A stretch of 64,000 bases of DNA from Pseudo-nitzschia pungens (Eukaryota; Bacillariophyta; Bacillariophyceae; Bacillariales; Bacillariaceae): contig CM074767.1 of assembly GCA_037355855.1 (NCBI GenBank), forward strand, positions 1,054,001 through 1,118,000, read 5' to 3'. Numbering within the stretch: the first letter of the stretch is position 1; every line of letters begins with the position of its first letter. The position numbers and the translations under genes were made by a program. The notes under the pieces were generated by a model. That model was given only the letters and a program-made list of their open reading frames with translations, searched no databases and had not been told where the DNA came from. Shown in pieces: positions 23,001 through 33,742 of the stretch.

Positions 23001-23051
23001 TGATGACTCTTCGGCCACTACTAAAGCAGCGATGGCGGCAGAGAATTTCAT
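20037..23051 (-). CDS. Secreted cysteine-module protein with SEA-like region and Pro/Thr repeat stalk
   Basis: Role: probably a cell-surface or extracellular-matrix protein; the exact function is not recognised. It has 1004 codons from ATG 23051. Residues 1-20 are a short signal peptide (MKFSAAIAALVVA). Residues about 187-480 hold three degenerate copies of a cysteine module: a CxxC (CSTC, CPTC, CDTC), then two cysteines before CxxxCxVD or CxxCSVD, and a final cysteine (MKDCSY, LTDCHV, MQGCAY). Residues about 500-680 carry two segments of the form LLVTGEVDLEAIKENI and LVTLMVPDTETEVDIENV, which look SEA-like. A PSI-like knot follows (CGIYSGDCSGCVTNTDCMFC). Residues about 800-890 are SPPT, APTI and SPTS repeats, encoded by 12-nt tandem repeats, which would be a glycosylated stalk. 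A C-terminal hydrophobic tail (GIGCVVTALLLAYGMA) could be a GPI signal or membrane anchor. The architecture fits diatom wall or adhesion proteins, but that is inference. Confidence 0.8.
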   Translation of the reverse strand: MKFSAAIAALVVAEESSASWAIGSKRTPFNTFEGISSHSNLRRSADVASHLQGKPLSNTARNSLGNDLKTDTDKIKAKTSRRSAPVKEESVEGIVGTASLGILGEKFSSATYGRRDPHIGDANGQDNFLNMVSKTGATSTSFSRGRFHQQKGTTARSDSRGIQSHRRVRGLQEGVASSEFIDWMNEFCSSPKIDEACSTCEFSFSSDGEGGLLYHGDIDCNGIQISDSYYEESFVYYIGYLDYMCSSSLMGCEKACEVDVAAKRVSMKDCSYQVAMPYDTCVAISSIQDDSGNQICPTCTSSTGTNDEGVETFSLEIVCDENASMNDVVRANLTEFFGGYHSLCADRSLYSSYFVCDTACSVDIDTKSLLLTDCHVNTSAMYDMFEGILTRPLATATKLFCNKYGADVCDTCNLTYNNQGNRTEAEYDITISNCQNIDTSSNGYMSKSSPLYWFPTCVNNTLCKDCSVDENNIAVYMQGCAYNGTIIDSIINSINEFEDFQSELTTNDLYTVTFALLVTGEVDLEAIKENIIATAQLLLDGNDVTIRRERQRRLHQHGNRRFLEPIAIDQKNTIAETTIQSGTDLGTAADDDTGITASASLTSASDSGCPEYDEDELPADAQCVLVTLMVPDTETEVDIENVKTKIEDSVENGLFESQLREAGIEATVKLLPFPNELTNGSDVDRPAIVSGNSSSLTQFPDSNSNDPCGIYSGDCSGCVTNTDCMFCLGSNFCFSANVDLTTIPDSNATEDLPSSVSRTIDQQCNGSRTQSLSACDIVQDGPSVESSDQIDPDGSDASTTLEDPPTSMPTLSPSTLVPTSPPTSPPTSPPTMAPTIAPTIAPTIAPTIAPTIAPTIAPTSSPTSSPTSSPTSSPTSSPTTPPTSGPTTAPTISTSTPTVDQTIRDNTTATAPTNETATVSEDVAAAANQTDANATTAAWEVPPTTATNQTEQAKVTDGTTEPDDATARVPPEPVSGSASGSRGLGVASGIGCVVTALLLAYGMA
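20385..20620 (-). repeat. Coding minisatellite, 12-nt units encoding SPTS/APTI/SPPT
   Basis: Read on the plus strand, the units are variants of GGTGATGATGTC, GGTGCTATTGTT and GGCGGTGAAGTT in consecutive blocks, all in frame. Block-wise homogeneity indicates recent slippage or unequal exchange within the stalk region. Confidence 0.9.
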
Positions 23052-25183
23052 ACTCGAATAGTGATCAGAGCAAAGGACGGTTGTTTGGTCTCAGCAGTTG
23101 TCACATCTCAATACGACGCAGAATGAAGCTGCATCAAGAAAGCGTTTGTTGACGATATGAAATAGCTAGAGTTACTTGGGAGAACGTACTTCGCGGATAG
23201 GAACGAACAGAGAAATCCGAAAAATCGAATGGTATGTTGAATGCATCAACACTTATTCCCCCATTACCGGTACGGTAATACAAAAACTCAAATTGCATGA
23301 TCTTTCGATCGATATTTTCGTCGTTGGTAAGGCGTCACGTGCACGTGTACCGTAGGGGATCTTATTTTTTCAATCTCAAAACATCCCGCGTTTTTGATTG
23401 AAACATTCTTTTTACCTACACCATTGAAGGTTGAAAAAATGTGAATCGTTTGACTTCGACACTTTTGTTTAGCGGCCCTATCCTAATTAAGTTGTGTTTG
23501 TTTTCAGCGAATAGGGATCAATAGTCATCACGATTCAAAACAATCTTCAAGTCACATTATTACCGGTATTTATTGGGTTCCAATCCAATAATACGCGAAG
23601 CGAGTAATCTTACTGTAATCCTCGCTTTTGACGCTGTACCATCGACTCATGAAATAGAGAGACCTTGAAAATTTCCAAAAAAAAAATGTGAGCAGTAATT
23701 TGTACGAGTAACCTTACTACTCGTCGTAGACATTACCAAACTGAACAATAGACAATAGACACACACGACCACGAGTACTACGTGCCAGATACCTACCTCC
23801 TCGTACTCGAAGGAATAGCCTCTGTACCGTAGTACGAAAAGAAGAATGCCAGATCTACGAACCTAGTACGAGTAACCTTAAGTTAGTACTACTAGTAATC
23901 TTAGTACCCCCCTTCTCAAAAATTTTGGATCATCACCACGTTACTGGCAAATTGTCGATTGAATGATAATATTATTGAACAGCAGCTGTCGCCAAGCATA
24001 AGTACTAGTAAGGTTACTACTAGTTCTGACAGGATTTGGAAGTTGAAAATTTTTGCATCACTCTAACTTTGAGGGGGATTAAATAATAACAAGACCTTAC
24101 TGTCGTGGTGTAGACTACTACTAGTACTAAACTTTTCTCAGCATGATAGTAAAGACATGTCCTTATTCTTGCTGGTGCTTGTCATTCTTGCTGCTGGGTT
24201 AGAACCTAATTACTACTAGTAGTACTACTACTAGTAGTACTAGTACTAGTAGTACAACAAGTACTACTACTACTAGTAGTACTACTACGACTGCTGCTAC
24301 TACTACTAGTACTACCACCAGTACCGTTCTTCTTGGTTTGAACGAAATGATTTAGACTACGACACCTAAACACCTTGACAAGGCCGGGATGTCAGTTGAG
24401 GCAGCAGCCATTGAAAGGAAGCCTAGGCATGTGCTTACAATTATGCTGCCAAAGAAGTTTCCGAAAACCTGCTTTGATAGAACGCCGATTTCAGTTTGAC
24501 CCGACAATCGTTCCGACCCCTGCTTCCGAACGAGTCGTCGTAGGCGGAGTAGTCGGCATCGATTCCACGGGACCAAGAAGAGTTTAAGTGGTCGGCTGGA
24601 ATGGAACAAAATCTGGCGAAATTTGGATCGATGCTGGTCGAGGAAGGATCGTAAATTTTGGAATTTTGGTGCCGGTTGGATGACAAAACAATCGAGATTA
24701 TGTGAGAAGATCGTTCCTGGTGAATTTGGTGGTTCAAGGTGGAGTCAAGTCTTCGTTAAATAACTTTTTAAATGTTAAGAAAAAATCCCGATCAAATGAC
24801 AGTCGAAGAATTGAAAGACATCCGAGACCAAGGCATAAAAATAAAAATCAATTATGGGTTATTTAATTGGTCGTGGTCATGACACGATGTGCACGATTGC
24901 CTATGCCATGTTGAAAAATGTCGTCTTTTTGGTGATGAATTTGAGAATTTGTTCAAGTAGAGAAAAGCCGACGTAATGATGTCCAGGTGATCAGTTCTGT
25001 TCGATGAAATCACGTGATGAGATGAGAGAGACCGCTTTCGATCTGTTCGCGTCTGTCTTCTTACAATTCGACAAATCAATACTTTACAAAATCAATCTTA
25101 ATTAAACTGAAAATTGAACATCCATCCAACCTATCTAAGAACAAGAAGATTGCAACGCAAACTCGAACTCGAACTCGAGCACT
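23052..25183. repeat. Gene-free spacer with an ACTACTAGT microsatellite
   Basis: About 2.1 kb between divergent genes. About 24213-24325 is an imperfect ACT/AGT trinucleotide array that is largely self-complementary and could fold on itself. Scattered TACTAGTA strings continue from 23870 to 24130. Short frames at 24352-24737 have no motif. No coding region or RNA gene was seen. Confidence 0.6.
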
Positions 25184-28100
25184 ATGAACCGCAGTAAGAG
25201 AAAAATCTCGACCGATGATGATGAGGAGCGGACATCCAGGGGGAAAGTCATTGCCCAGCAGAAGGGTTTGAAGTGGACTAAAAACGTCCCAGACGGCAAG
25301 GACTACAAGCCTGTGAAGAGAGACGATTCTCACATGGCACAGAATGAAACTGGCTTTCTTGACATTGGACAGGCCGAGCCAACCCACGCATACGATGTCG
25401 GTGGGAAATGGAAACTTCTCTACACAAAACCCGGCAGTTCTTTAGGACCAGGTTTGAAACCAAAGATTCCACCAATGACTATTTTCGTTCGTTCTTGGAA
25501 CGGGACAATCTATCCAATTGACTATGTCTTTCCGCACGACACGATCGACGATGTCCAATTACGAATAGAAGGGGAATACAACATCCCTCGAAAACACCAA
25601 CGACTTCGATTTGGGAACAGACCGTTGTCCGATCCCGAAGAAACCCTCGAGGAATGCGAAATCCAGGACCAGTCGGTGCTGGACCTTGACCCAATGCAGA
25701 TATTTGTGAAGGAACCCAACAACAAGGTCAAGCACGTATTCGTTGTCGATCCATTTGAAACCATTTACGATGTCAAGGACAAGATCTTCCGAAAGATCGG
25801 TCTTCCCAGGGTTTATCAGAGATTAAATTTCGAGGGGCAACTCCTCGATGACGACCGCAAGACTTTGGAGGATTGTGGCATCGAGCACGAAGATACTCTG
25901 GACCTGGATCCTATGGTGATCACTGTCAGGGCTCCGGATGGTCGCAGTATCGACCTTGTGGTGAATCCCGCCGATACCATTGAAGACATTAAAGATGAGG
26001 TTGAGGAAGAGCTTGACATTCCCGTGGAAGATCAAATGCCTGCATTCAAAGGAACTCTATTGCATGACGAGAGCACTCTGCGTGACAACAACATCAACCA
26101 TGGTGACGTGATTGATCTGCAACCAATGGAGATCTATGTCATCGAAACTTTAAACGGCCAAGAATGGGCATACGAAGTTGCTCCCTCCTACAGCATCAAG
26201 ATTATCAAGTGCCAATTGGAAGAGGATACCGGTGTGAAGTGGAAAGAACAACGCTTGACCTTTGAAGGCAGTCTTCTCAACGACAACAAGAGTACCCTCA
26301 AGGAATCTGGCATCAAACACAAGGATACCTTGAAGCTCGAGCCTATGAAGATCAAGGTGAGAGCTCTTGATGGACGCACCGTCGAGCTTGTAGTAGAACC
26401 CAACGACAAGATTGAAGACATCAAGTGGCAAGTCGAGAAAGCGCTTGGAATCCCGATCGAAGACCAACTCCCAGCATTCAGAGGCAAATTGGTATCCGAC
26501 AAGAGCACTCTGAATGATAACAACATTTCCCATGGCGACGTGATTGATTTGCAACCCATTGAAATCCATGTCGTTGATCTGAATGACCGCAAATGGACTT
26601 ATGTGGTCAACCTTACCGACAGTATCCAAACCATGAAGGACCGATTGGCAACGGACACAGGGTTGAAACCGCACTACCAACGCTTAACTTTCAAGGGCAA
26701 TCTTCTCGAAAACGACCACAGCACTCTTACGAATGCCGGAATCCGACACAAGGACACCCTGCACCTCATTCCAATGGAAATCAAGGTCAGGGCTCCCGAT
26801 GGCCGTGTTACTGATCTCGTAGTGCATCCCGACGATACGATTGAAGCAGTCAAGCGCCAAGTGAAGAAAAATCTTGGGATTCCCGTCGAGGATCAGCTCC
26901 CTTCGTTCCGAGGAGCTACGTTATGCGATGACAGCACCCTGCAAGAAAACGACATCAATCATGGTGACGTGATCGATTTGCAGCCTATGGAGATCTATGT
27001 CATCGATTTGACCGACAAGAGATGGATGTATACCGTCAGCCCTTCCACGAGTATCAAGACCGTCAAAGATTACGTGGCAAAGGATACAGGCTTAAAGAGA
27101 AACCAGCAGCGTTTGAGTTTCCAAGGCATCGTTCTCAAGAGTGACAGGGTTGCGCTCAAGGATGCTGGAATCAAGCACCAAGATACGCTGAGACTCGAAC
27201 CGATGATGATCAAGGTGAGGGATCCCGACGGTTGTTCGATTGACCTTGTGGTATCTCCCAATGATACCATTGAAGCGATCAAAGACCAAGTGGAGGAGAA
27301 TCTTGGCATTGCAGTTGATGACCAGCTCCCTACATTCCGAGGTTACGCAATACCCGATAAGAGCACCTTGGAAGACAATGATATCCGCCACGGTGATGTG
27401 ATTGACTTGGAAGCGATGGAGATCTATGTGATTGATTTGACTGATCACAAATGGACCTATGGGGTCAGCCTAGCAGACAATATTAAGAGCATCAAGGATC
27501 GTGTCGCAGCCAACACAGGAGTGAAAAGAAAGCACCAGAGGTTGAGCTTCAAGGGCAGTCTCCTTGACAACAACAAGTTCTCTCTCAAGGATGCTGGGAT
27601 CAAGCACAAGGACACTCTACGACTCGAGCCAATGGTGATCAAGGTCAAGGACCCTAGTGGCAATACTATTGATTTGGCCGTCCAGCCTGAAAACACTATT
27701 GATGATATCAAGCGCCATGTTGAAGATCAGCTCGGAATTCCAGCCGAAGATCAGCTTCCTGTATTTAACGGCAATCCGTTGCAGGACAACACCACTCTGG
27801 AAGAAAATGGAATCAATCACGGGGATGTCATTGATTTGCAGCCTATGGAGATATTTGTCATTGATTTGGATGACAAGAGATGGTTGTATACAGTCAGTCT
27901 TTCCACCTTCGTCAAGAACGTCAAAAATCAGGTTGAGTACGATACCAAAGTTAAGAGAAAGCACCAACGACTAAGCTTCAAGGGAAGGCTTCTTGACTAA
28001 TGACAAGAGCACCCTCAAAGAAAATGGAATCAAGCACAGAGACACACTGAAACTTGAACCAATGGAAATCAAGGTCAAGACTCCAGATGGACGTGTTGCT

Positions 28101-30641
28101 GACTTGGTGGTAAATCCCGATGATACCGTTGAATATGTCAAGCGCCAGGTGGAAGATCAGCTCGGAATTCCAGCCGAAGATCAACTGCCTGCATTCAGAG
28201 GCAAGCCATTGAATGACGACAATAGCTCTCTGGAACAAAATGGTATCAATCACCGGGATGTCATTGATTTGCAGCCTATGGAGATCTTCATCATTGATTT
28301 GGATGACAAGAGATGGATGTATACAGTCAGTCCTTCCACCATCATCAAGAAAGTCAAAAACCAGGTCGAGAGCGATACAGGAGTGAAAAGAAAGCACCAA
28401 CGACTTAGCTTCAAGGGAAGGCTTCTTGACAATGACAAGAGCACCCTCAAAGAAAATGGAATCAAGCACAGAGACACACTGAAACTTGAACCAATGGAAA
28501 TCAAGGTCAAGACTCCAGATGGACGTGTTGCTGACTTGGTGGTAAATCCCGATGATACCGTTGAATATGTCAAGCGCCAGGTGGAAGATCAGCTCGGAAT
28601 TCCAGCTGAAGATCAACTGCCTGCATTCAGAGGCAAGCCATTGAATGTCGACAATAGCTCTCTGGAACAAAATGGTATCAATCATGGGGACGTCATTGAA
28701 TTACAGCCTATGGAGATATTTGTCATCGGCGTGGATGACGAGAGATGGATGTATACAGTCAGTCCTTCCACCATCATCAAGAGTGTTAAAAGTCAGGTTG
28801 AGTACGATACCAAAGTTAAGAGAAAGCACCAACGACTAAGCTTCAAGGGAAGGCTTCTTGACAATGACAAGAGCACCCTCAAAGAAAATGGAATCAAGCA
28901 CAGAGACACACTGAAACTTGAACCAATGGAAATCAAGGTCAAGACTCCAGATGGACGTGTTGCTGACTTGGTGGTAAATCCCGATGATACCATTGAAAAT
29001 ATCAAGCAGCAGGTGGAAGATCAGCTCGGAATTCCAGCCGAAGATCAACTGCCTGCATTCAGAGGCAAGCCATTGAATGTCGACAATAGCTCTCTGGAAC
29101 AAAATGGTATCAATCATGGGGACGTCATTGAATTACAGCCTATGGAGATATTTGTCATCGGCGTGGATGACAAGCGGTGGATTTATGAGGTCAATCCTCT
29201 GGACAGCATCAAGAGCGTAAAGAATAAGGTCGAGAGCGATACAGGAGTGAAAAGAAAGCACCAACGACTTAGCTTCAAGGGAAGGCTTCTTGACAATGAC
29301 AAGAGCACCCTCAAAGAGAATGGAATCAAGCACAAAGACATTCTACAACTCGAGCCAATGAAGATCAGGGTCATGGACCCCAATAGAAATGCAATTGACT
29401 TGGTGGTGAATCCTGATGATACTATTGAAAATATCAAGCGCCAGGTGGAAGATCAGATTGGAATCCCAGCAGAAGATCAACTGCCTGCATTCAGAGGCAA
29501 GCCATTAAATGACAACAAAAGCACTCTGGAACAAAATGGTATCAATCATGGGGATGTCATTGAATTACAGCCCATGGAGATTTTTATTCTTGATTTGGAT
29601 GACAAGAGATGGATGTATGCAGTCAGTCCTTCAACAACCATCAGGACCGTCAAGAATCAGCTTGAGATGGACACAGGTTTGAAAAAGAAATACCTAAGAT
29701 TGAGCTTCCAAAGCAATGTCCTGGATGACGACAAGAGCACCCTCAAAGAAAATGGAATCAAGCACAGAGACACGCTGAAACTTGAGCCGATGGAAATCAA
29801 GGTCAAGGCTCTAGATGGTCGTGTCATTGATCTGGTTGTCAGGCCTGAAGATATCATTGAAAATATCAAGCAGCAGGTGGAAGATCAGCTCAAAATTCCG
29901 GTTGAAGATCAGCTGCCTGCATTCAGAGGAAAGCCGTTGAATGACAACAACAGCACTTTGGAAGAAAATGGAATCAATCATGGTGATGTGATTGACTTGG
30001 AACCAATGGAAGTATTTGTTATTGATTTGAAGGGAAAGAAAAAATCGTACACCGTTGAACCCACTGATACTGTTGAAAGTCTCAAATATCAGGTTGAAGA
30101 AGTAACGGGTGTGAAGACCGATCTTCAGCGCATGACCTTGAAGAATAACCTTCTCGAGGATGACTCAAGCACCCTCAAGAACGCTGGAGTCAAGCACCGA
30201 GACACGCTGAAGCTTGAGCCATTTAGGATCTTCGTCCGACTCGCAGGGGGTAAAAAGATCCCTTTGAAAGTCGACCCCGAAGTTGAGACACCCGACGATT
30301 TGAAGGATATGGTGGAAGAGCGGGAAGGCATTGCACCCATCGACCAAATTCTGAGTTTCAAGGGAAATAAGCTTCTAGACGTAAGACCACTGCTGGATTA
30401 TGGTATTCGACACGGGGATACCGTTGATCTCCGGTTGCAACCACCGCCCAAAAAGAAGTCGTATCTCCCCGACGATTGGAAACAACAGCAAGAGGATCGT
30501 TACGGCAACATGACTGTGACAACGTTCAAGCTGAACTACAGTGGCCGTCTGAACGAATCCATCATTGCCGAAGTCACCAAGGACACGACAGACTTCAAGG
30601 TAGAGAAACCAACATTGAGGAGCGACGTGAAAGCATGTTAG
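25184..30641 (+). CDS. Giant ubiquitin-like repeat protein (23 beta-grasp repeats), one-base insertion at 27998
   Basis: Role unknown; ubiquitin-like repeats usually serve protein interaction. Skipping one T at 27998 gives 1818 residues. After a basic 95-residue leader come 23 units of about 71-73 residues, each starting MxIxV and ending LxLxP. Two types alternate: one with DLVV, EDQLPAFRG and INHGDVIDLQP, the other with KRWxYxV, QRLSFKG and IKHxDTLxLEP. Both keep the ubiquitin pattern (MxIFV start, I-x-x-x-K-x-x-V helix, QRLxFxG, STLxENGI). None ends in Gly-Gly, so processing or conjugation like polyubiquitin is not expected. The tail ends with a non-repeat segment (KKKSYLPDDWKQQQEDRYG). As sequenced, the frame stops at 28000 inside repeat 12, and a second frame continues from 27993 to the end. 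Sister copies of the same DNA lack the extra T, so the break is a true insertion in this copy or an assembly error. Confidence is high for the domain, low for the role. Confidence 0.9.
27960..29340 (+). repeat. Near-identical 435-nt tandem repeats inside the ubiquitin-like gene
   Basis: The string GGAAGGCTTCTTGAC recurs at about 27983, 28418, 28853 and 29280, a spacing near 435 nt. That equals two ubiquitin-like domains (145 codons). Copies differ by few bases, while repeats outside this block are much more diverged. This shows recent duplication or gene conversion of domain pairs. Confidence 0.88.
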
Positions 30642-30914
30642 ATAGGATGACCATCCATTTGTATTTTATTTGTTGCACAATAAATGCCTACGTGTAATAT
30701 CCTCGGGACATTAGACATAAAATTTACATATCATTACGAGAACTCTTTTCCACTTTTATAATCTGTAGTAATAAAAGCGTAGGTATGTGTACTGGATCAA
30801 TTGTTTGTCTTTTATTATATCTGCGATTCTATAGTCTGGTCAGATAGAGTCAATTCATCGGTGAAGGAATAATTTCTAGTACAATAGGAATCACTACAGC
30901 TGTGCGGAAGCTTT

Positions 30915-32297
30915 TCAACTAGATATTCCCACAAGTTTTTCGCTCAGTGTCCACAAGCGCTTGGCCTTTTCGTCGTCCAGTGCCTCTTTGCTGACGGCAG
31001 TCGGGGCAAATTCTTTTCCAAAAGCCCCCTGGTAATCGTTACTATCGGAAGCATACTTGTTCGAAGTCCCCGGTGGGCTGTCAAAAAATTCCCCCCGCGT
31101 GTCCTCGACCGTCGTCATGTAGGCCAGGGCAGCGCCCCCGTATTCCGGTGTCTCGGCAACCTTGAAGATACTGGAGACGGCCACGTTGAAGACCGACGCG
31201 AAGACGGGATTCTGGTAGCGGAAAAAGCCCGAGGACGTGATGAGGCCTGGGGAAAAGGCGTTGACGACCACGTTCTTGGTGCCATCGTCGCCAGCGAGCT
31301 TTCGCTGGAGCTCGCGGCAAAACAAAATGTTGCAGAGCTTGCTGTCCTTGTAGGCCTTGTCGCCGTTGTATGGATTGCCGTCCACCATTTCAAAATTCTT
31401 CCCGTCCCGAGCAAAACCTTCGAGATCGCCCAGGGTCGCTGGAATGCCCTGTTTCCCGCCGGGACTCTCCGGGTCGTGCACGCTCGAAGCGGTGATGACG
31501 ACTTTTCCATTGCCGGTGTTGAGTTTGGGTTCGAGAAGGTGATGGAGGTAGAAATGACCGAGGTGATTCGTTCCGATGGTCCTTTCAAAACCGTCCGCCG
31601 TCCGCTCGATTTCCCCTTTGGTGTTGAGTGCGAGCCCGGCATTGTAGCAGACCACATCTAGCTTCCCGTCCAGAGAGGCAGTGAATTTCTTGATGGAATC
31701 CAGGCTGGCGAGATCGCACTCGGCCGGAACCAGGTTTGCGGTAGGTGTTTCCTCCAGGATTTTCTGGGCGGTGCCATCGGCTTTGGCTTGGGTCCGGCAG
31801 GCCAGGATGAGTTTGTCGTTTGGGTTGCGGCGTGCCAGGATCCGAGCCGCCTCCAATCCGATTCCGGAATTGCACCCGGTGATGAGAACCGTTTTTCCGG
31901 GACTTCGGGAAGCTGCCTCTTCGGCGGCAGAAGCGGCCCACTTTGAGGGAAGGCTTTCGGATCCAAAAGTATCGCCAAGCCACAGTGACAGCATCGCCAT
32001 ACCGGTTGCTTTCATGGCCTGTCGTCGATCCAAGCCTCCAACTGACTTTGGGCTCTGGCTATCGGGAGCGGCACTGTCGGTCTCGTCGCTTTGGGCTTGG
32101 AGAAAGGACTCCATTCTGCGATTTGCGATACCATTATTTCCAACGTTCTCGATGCCACCCACGGAAAAAGACTCCATGTGACCATGTTGTTGGCAAGAAC
32201 CGATGTTGCTTTTCTGGACAAAACCGTCGACTTTGGCCCCGAACAGCAACAAGAGAGATGCAGATCGCAAGTAAAAGGTAAGGTTACCGTTACCCAT
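30915..32297 (-). CDS. Protochlorophyllide-oxidoreductase-like short-chain dehydrogenase, plastid targeted
   Basis: Reaction (family knowledge): NADPH-dependent reduction; POR reduces protochlorophyllide in light. Seen: 460 codons. The cofactor motif is KTVLITGCNSGIGLEAA (about residues 132-148), followed by CYNAG, TNHLGHFYLHHLL, and the catalytic YxxxK in KAYKDSKLCNIL (about residue 315). The POR-like C-terminus is FSPGLITSSGFFRYQNPVF and DDEKAKRLWTLSEKLVG. The leader is bipartite: a hydrophobic signal (SASLLLLFGAKVDG) followed by Phe, as at diatom plastid import sites. A twin-arginine segment (DRRQAMKATGMAMLSLWLG) and Ala-rich cleavage-like sequence come next, resembling a Tat thylakoid-lumen signal. 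True PORs are stromal or thylakoid-surface enzymes, so this may be a POR paralogue with another substrate or place. Confidence is high for the family, moderate for function and location. Confidence 0.88.
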   Translation of the reverse strand: MGNGNLTFYLRSASLLLLFGAKVDGFVQKSNIGSCQQHGHMESFSVGGIENVGNNGIANRRMESFLQAQSDETDSAAPDSQSPKSVGGLDRRQAMKATGMAMLSLWLGDTFGSESLPSKWAASAAEEAASRSPGKTVLITGCNSGIGLEAARILARRNPNDKLILACRTQAKADGTAQKILEETPTANLVPAECDLASLDSIKKFTASLDGKLDVVCYNAGLALNTKGEIERTADGFERTIGTNHLGHFYLHHLLEPKLNTGNGKVVITASSVHDPESPGGKQGIPATLGDLEGFARDGKNFEMVDGNPYNGDKAYKDSKLCNILFCRELQRKLAGDDGTKNVVVNAFSPGLITSSGFFRYQNPVFASVFNVAVSSIFKVAETPEYGGAALAYMTTVEDTRGEFFDSPPGTSNKYASDSNDYQGAFGKEFAPTAVSKEALDDEKAKRLWTLSEKLVGISS

Positions 32298-32923
32298 CGT
32301 CGAAGTCTATGAATGATTGATTGATCAACGTGCGTTGGACTGTCGGTGTGATAAGGTCTCGGATGGTGAAGAATGATATTGATACGTAGGAAAAATGTTT
32401 GGTGCGTGCTCGGAAGCAATGTTGTCACACAAGGATCTTTGTTGCATCATGGTAGCTTCGAGGCATGTCATCGGCCAGGACCTCGGTTCTCATTCAGTAT
32501 CGTGCAAATCGAATGTGTTTTCATCGGCACGATGTCAAGGATGTATCGTTTTTTCGTGTACAGTACGTACTACGTACTTTGGAGGTAACCTTAGTTTGTT
32601 CGGCTTCAAATGTACCACTTACGGTACCGTACGGTACACGGGTAATACACGTAAGGTTACTTGCGCAGCCATAGGCCCTGACGAATGCTGACACAAAAGA
32701 TCGGTTGCACAAAAGTCCAGTCCAGTCCCGAATGAATAACCAACCATAACCTGACATTTTGAGCTTCTGAGCCGTGACTCCTGACACCTGACTGACTGAC
32801 TCAAAATTCAAGATGGTTAGGATAACATACCGTAATTACTATGAACTCTATGATACGTACGGTAAAACTTTACACGTTCTTGGTACCAGCTTGGTAACCT
32901 TACCGGGTATATTGTTGTAATTT

Positions 32924-33245
32924 TGAGTGATTCCCGAAATAAATAAACACATGGTTTATTACATTAAATGTGACGTGGCAACGCTCCGACAGATTTAAAA
33001 CACTTGTTTAGATTTAAACGGAATCTTGAAAACAAGAACGGCGCGCAAAAATGAGTTGATGGACGCGGGGCTAGGGAATAAAGAGAGAATTTTTGTTTTT
33101 CGTAACAAGATTCCAAATTCCAAAATAGGCCTCTTAGGCGCCTGTCTGTCGTCCAAAATAAAAACATATGCGTTGGGTGCGCCAAAAAGTATGTAGGCAT
33201 AATCTAAACTAAATCTTTGCGCATATTAATTTCGGGAATCACTCA
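32924..33245. mobile_element. Small non-autonomous element (MITE-like) with about 22-bp terminal inverted repeats
   Basis: The left end reads TGAGTGATTCCCGAAATAAA and the right end is its inverse complement with one mismatch over about 22 bp. The interior (about 280 bp) is AT-rich and non-coding. The immediate flanks are ATTT on both sides if the ends are set at GAGTG and CACTC, which could be a short target duplication. The superfamily is not assignable. Confidence 0.6.
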
Positions 33246-33742
33246 TTTACGAGGTGAAGATTTTTAAGTCCGCGCTTTTCAATTTGATCCTGTCTGTTCG
33301 CGGACCTTGCGTCAATTCGCTAATTGAAATGGGTGGGAACCTTAAATCATCAAAATGTCGAACTTATTATTAGGATTAAGATGTAGAGTGTCATATTAAT
33401 TCAAAGTGCTGGTATTTTGAAGAAGAGCGGTATTCTTCAGAATAACCTTACCATTAAAATTCAAATTTCGAATACAAACGTGTCACGGTAAAGAACCGTC
33501 GGTACGGTACTGGAGGAGAGAATCAATCTTCGAGTGTTGATTGATCCTGCCTTCGTACAAATTGCAAATTGCAAATTACAGAATTCGGCGCATTGAGCAA
33601 GGCGTACTCGAAGTCGCGCTGTAAGCTATGGATGTAATGAGCAAAGAGTTTCAGCTACGAGTAATTACTCGTACAATTCTACCTTTTGCAGTGAGATAGA
33701 TGTACAGAGTTTCCGGTGCGAGTAATATTACTCCCTTTCTTG

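Noticed and set aside
25184..30641. Polyubiquitin precursor
   Set aside because: Repeats are diverged, of two types, and lack the C-terminal Gly-Gly needed for processing.
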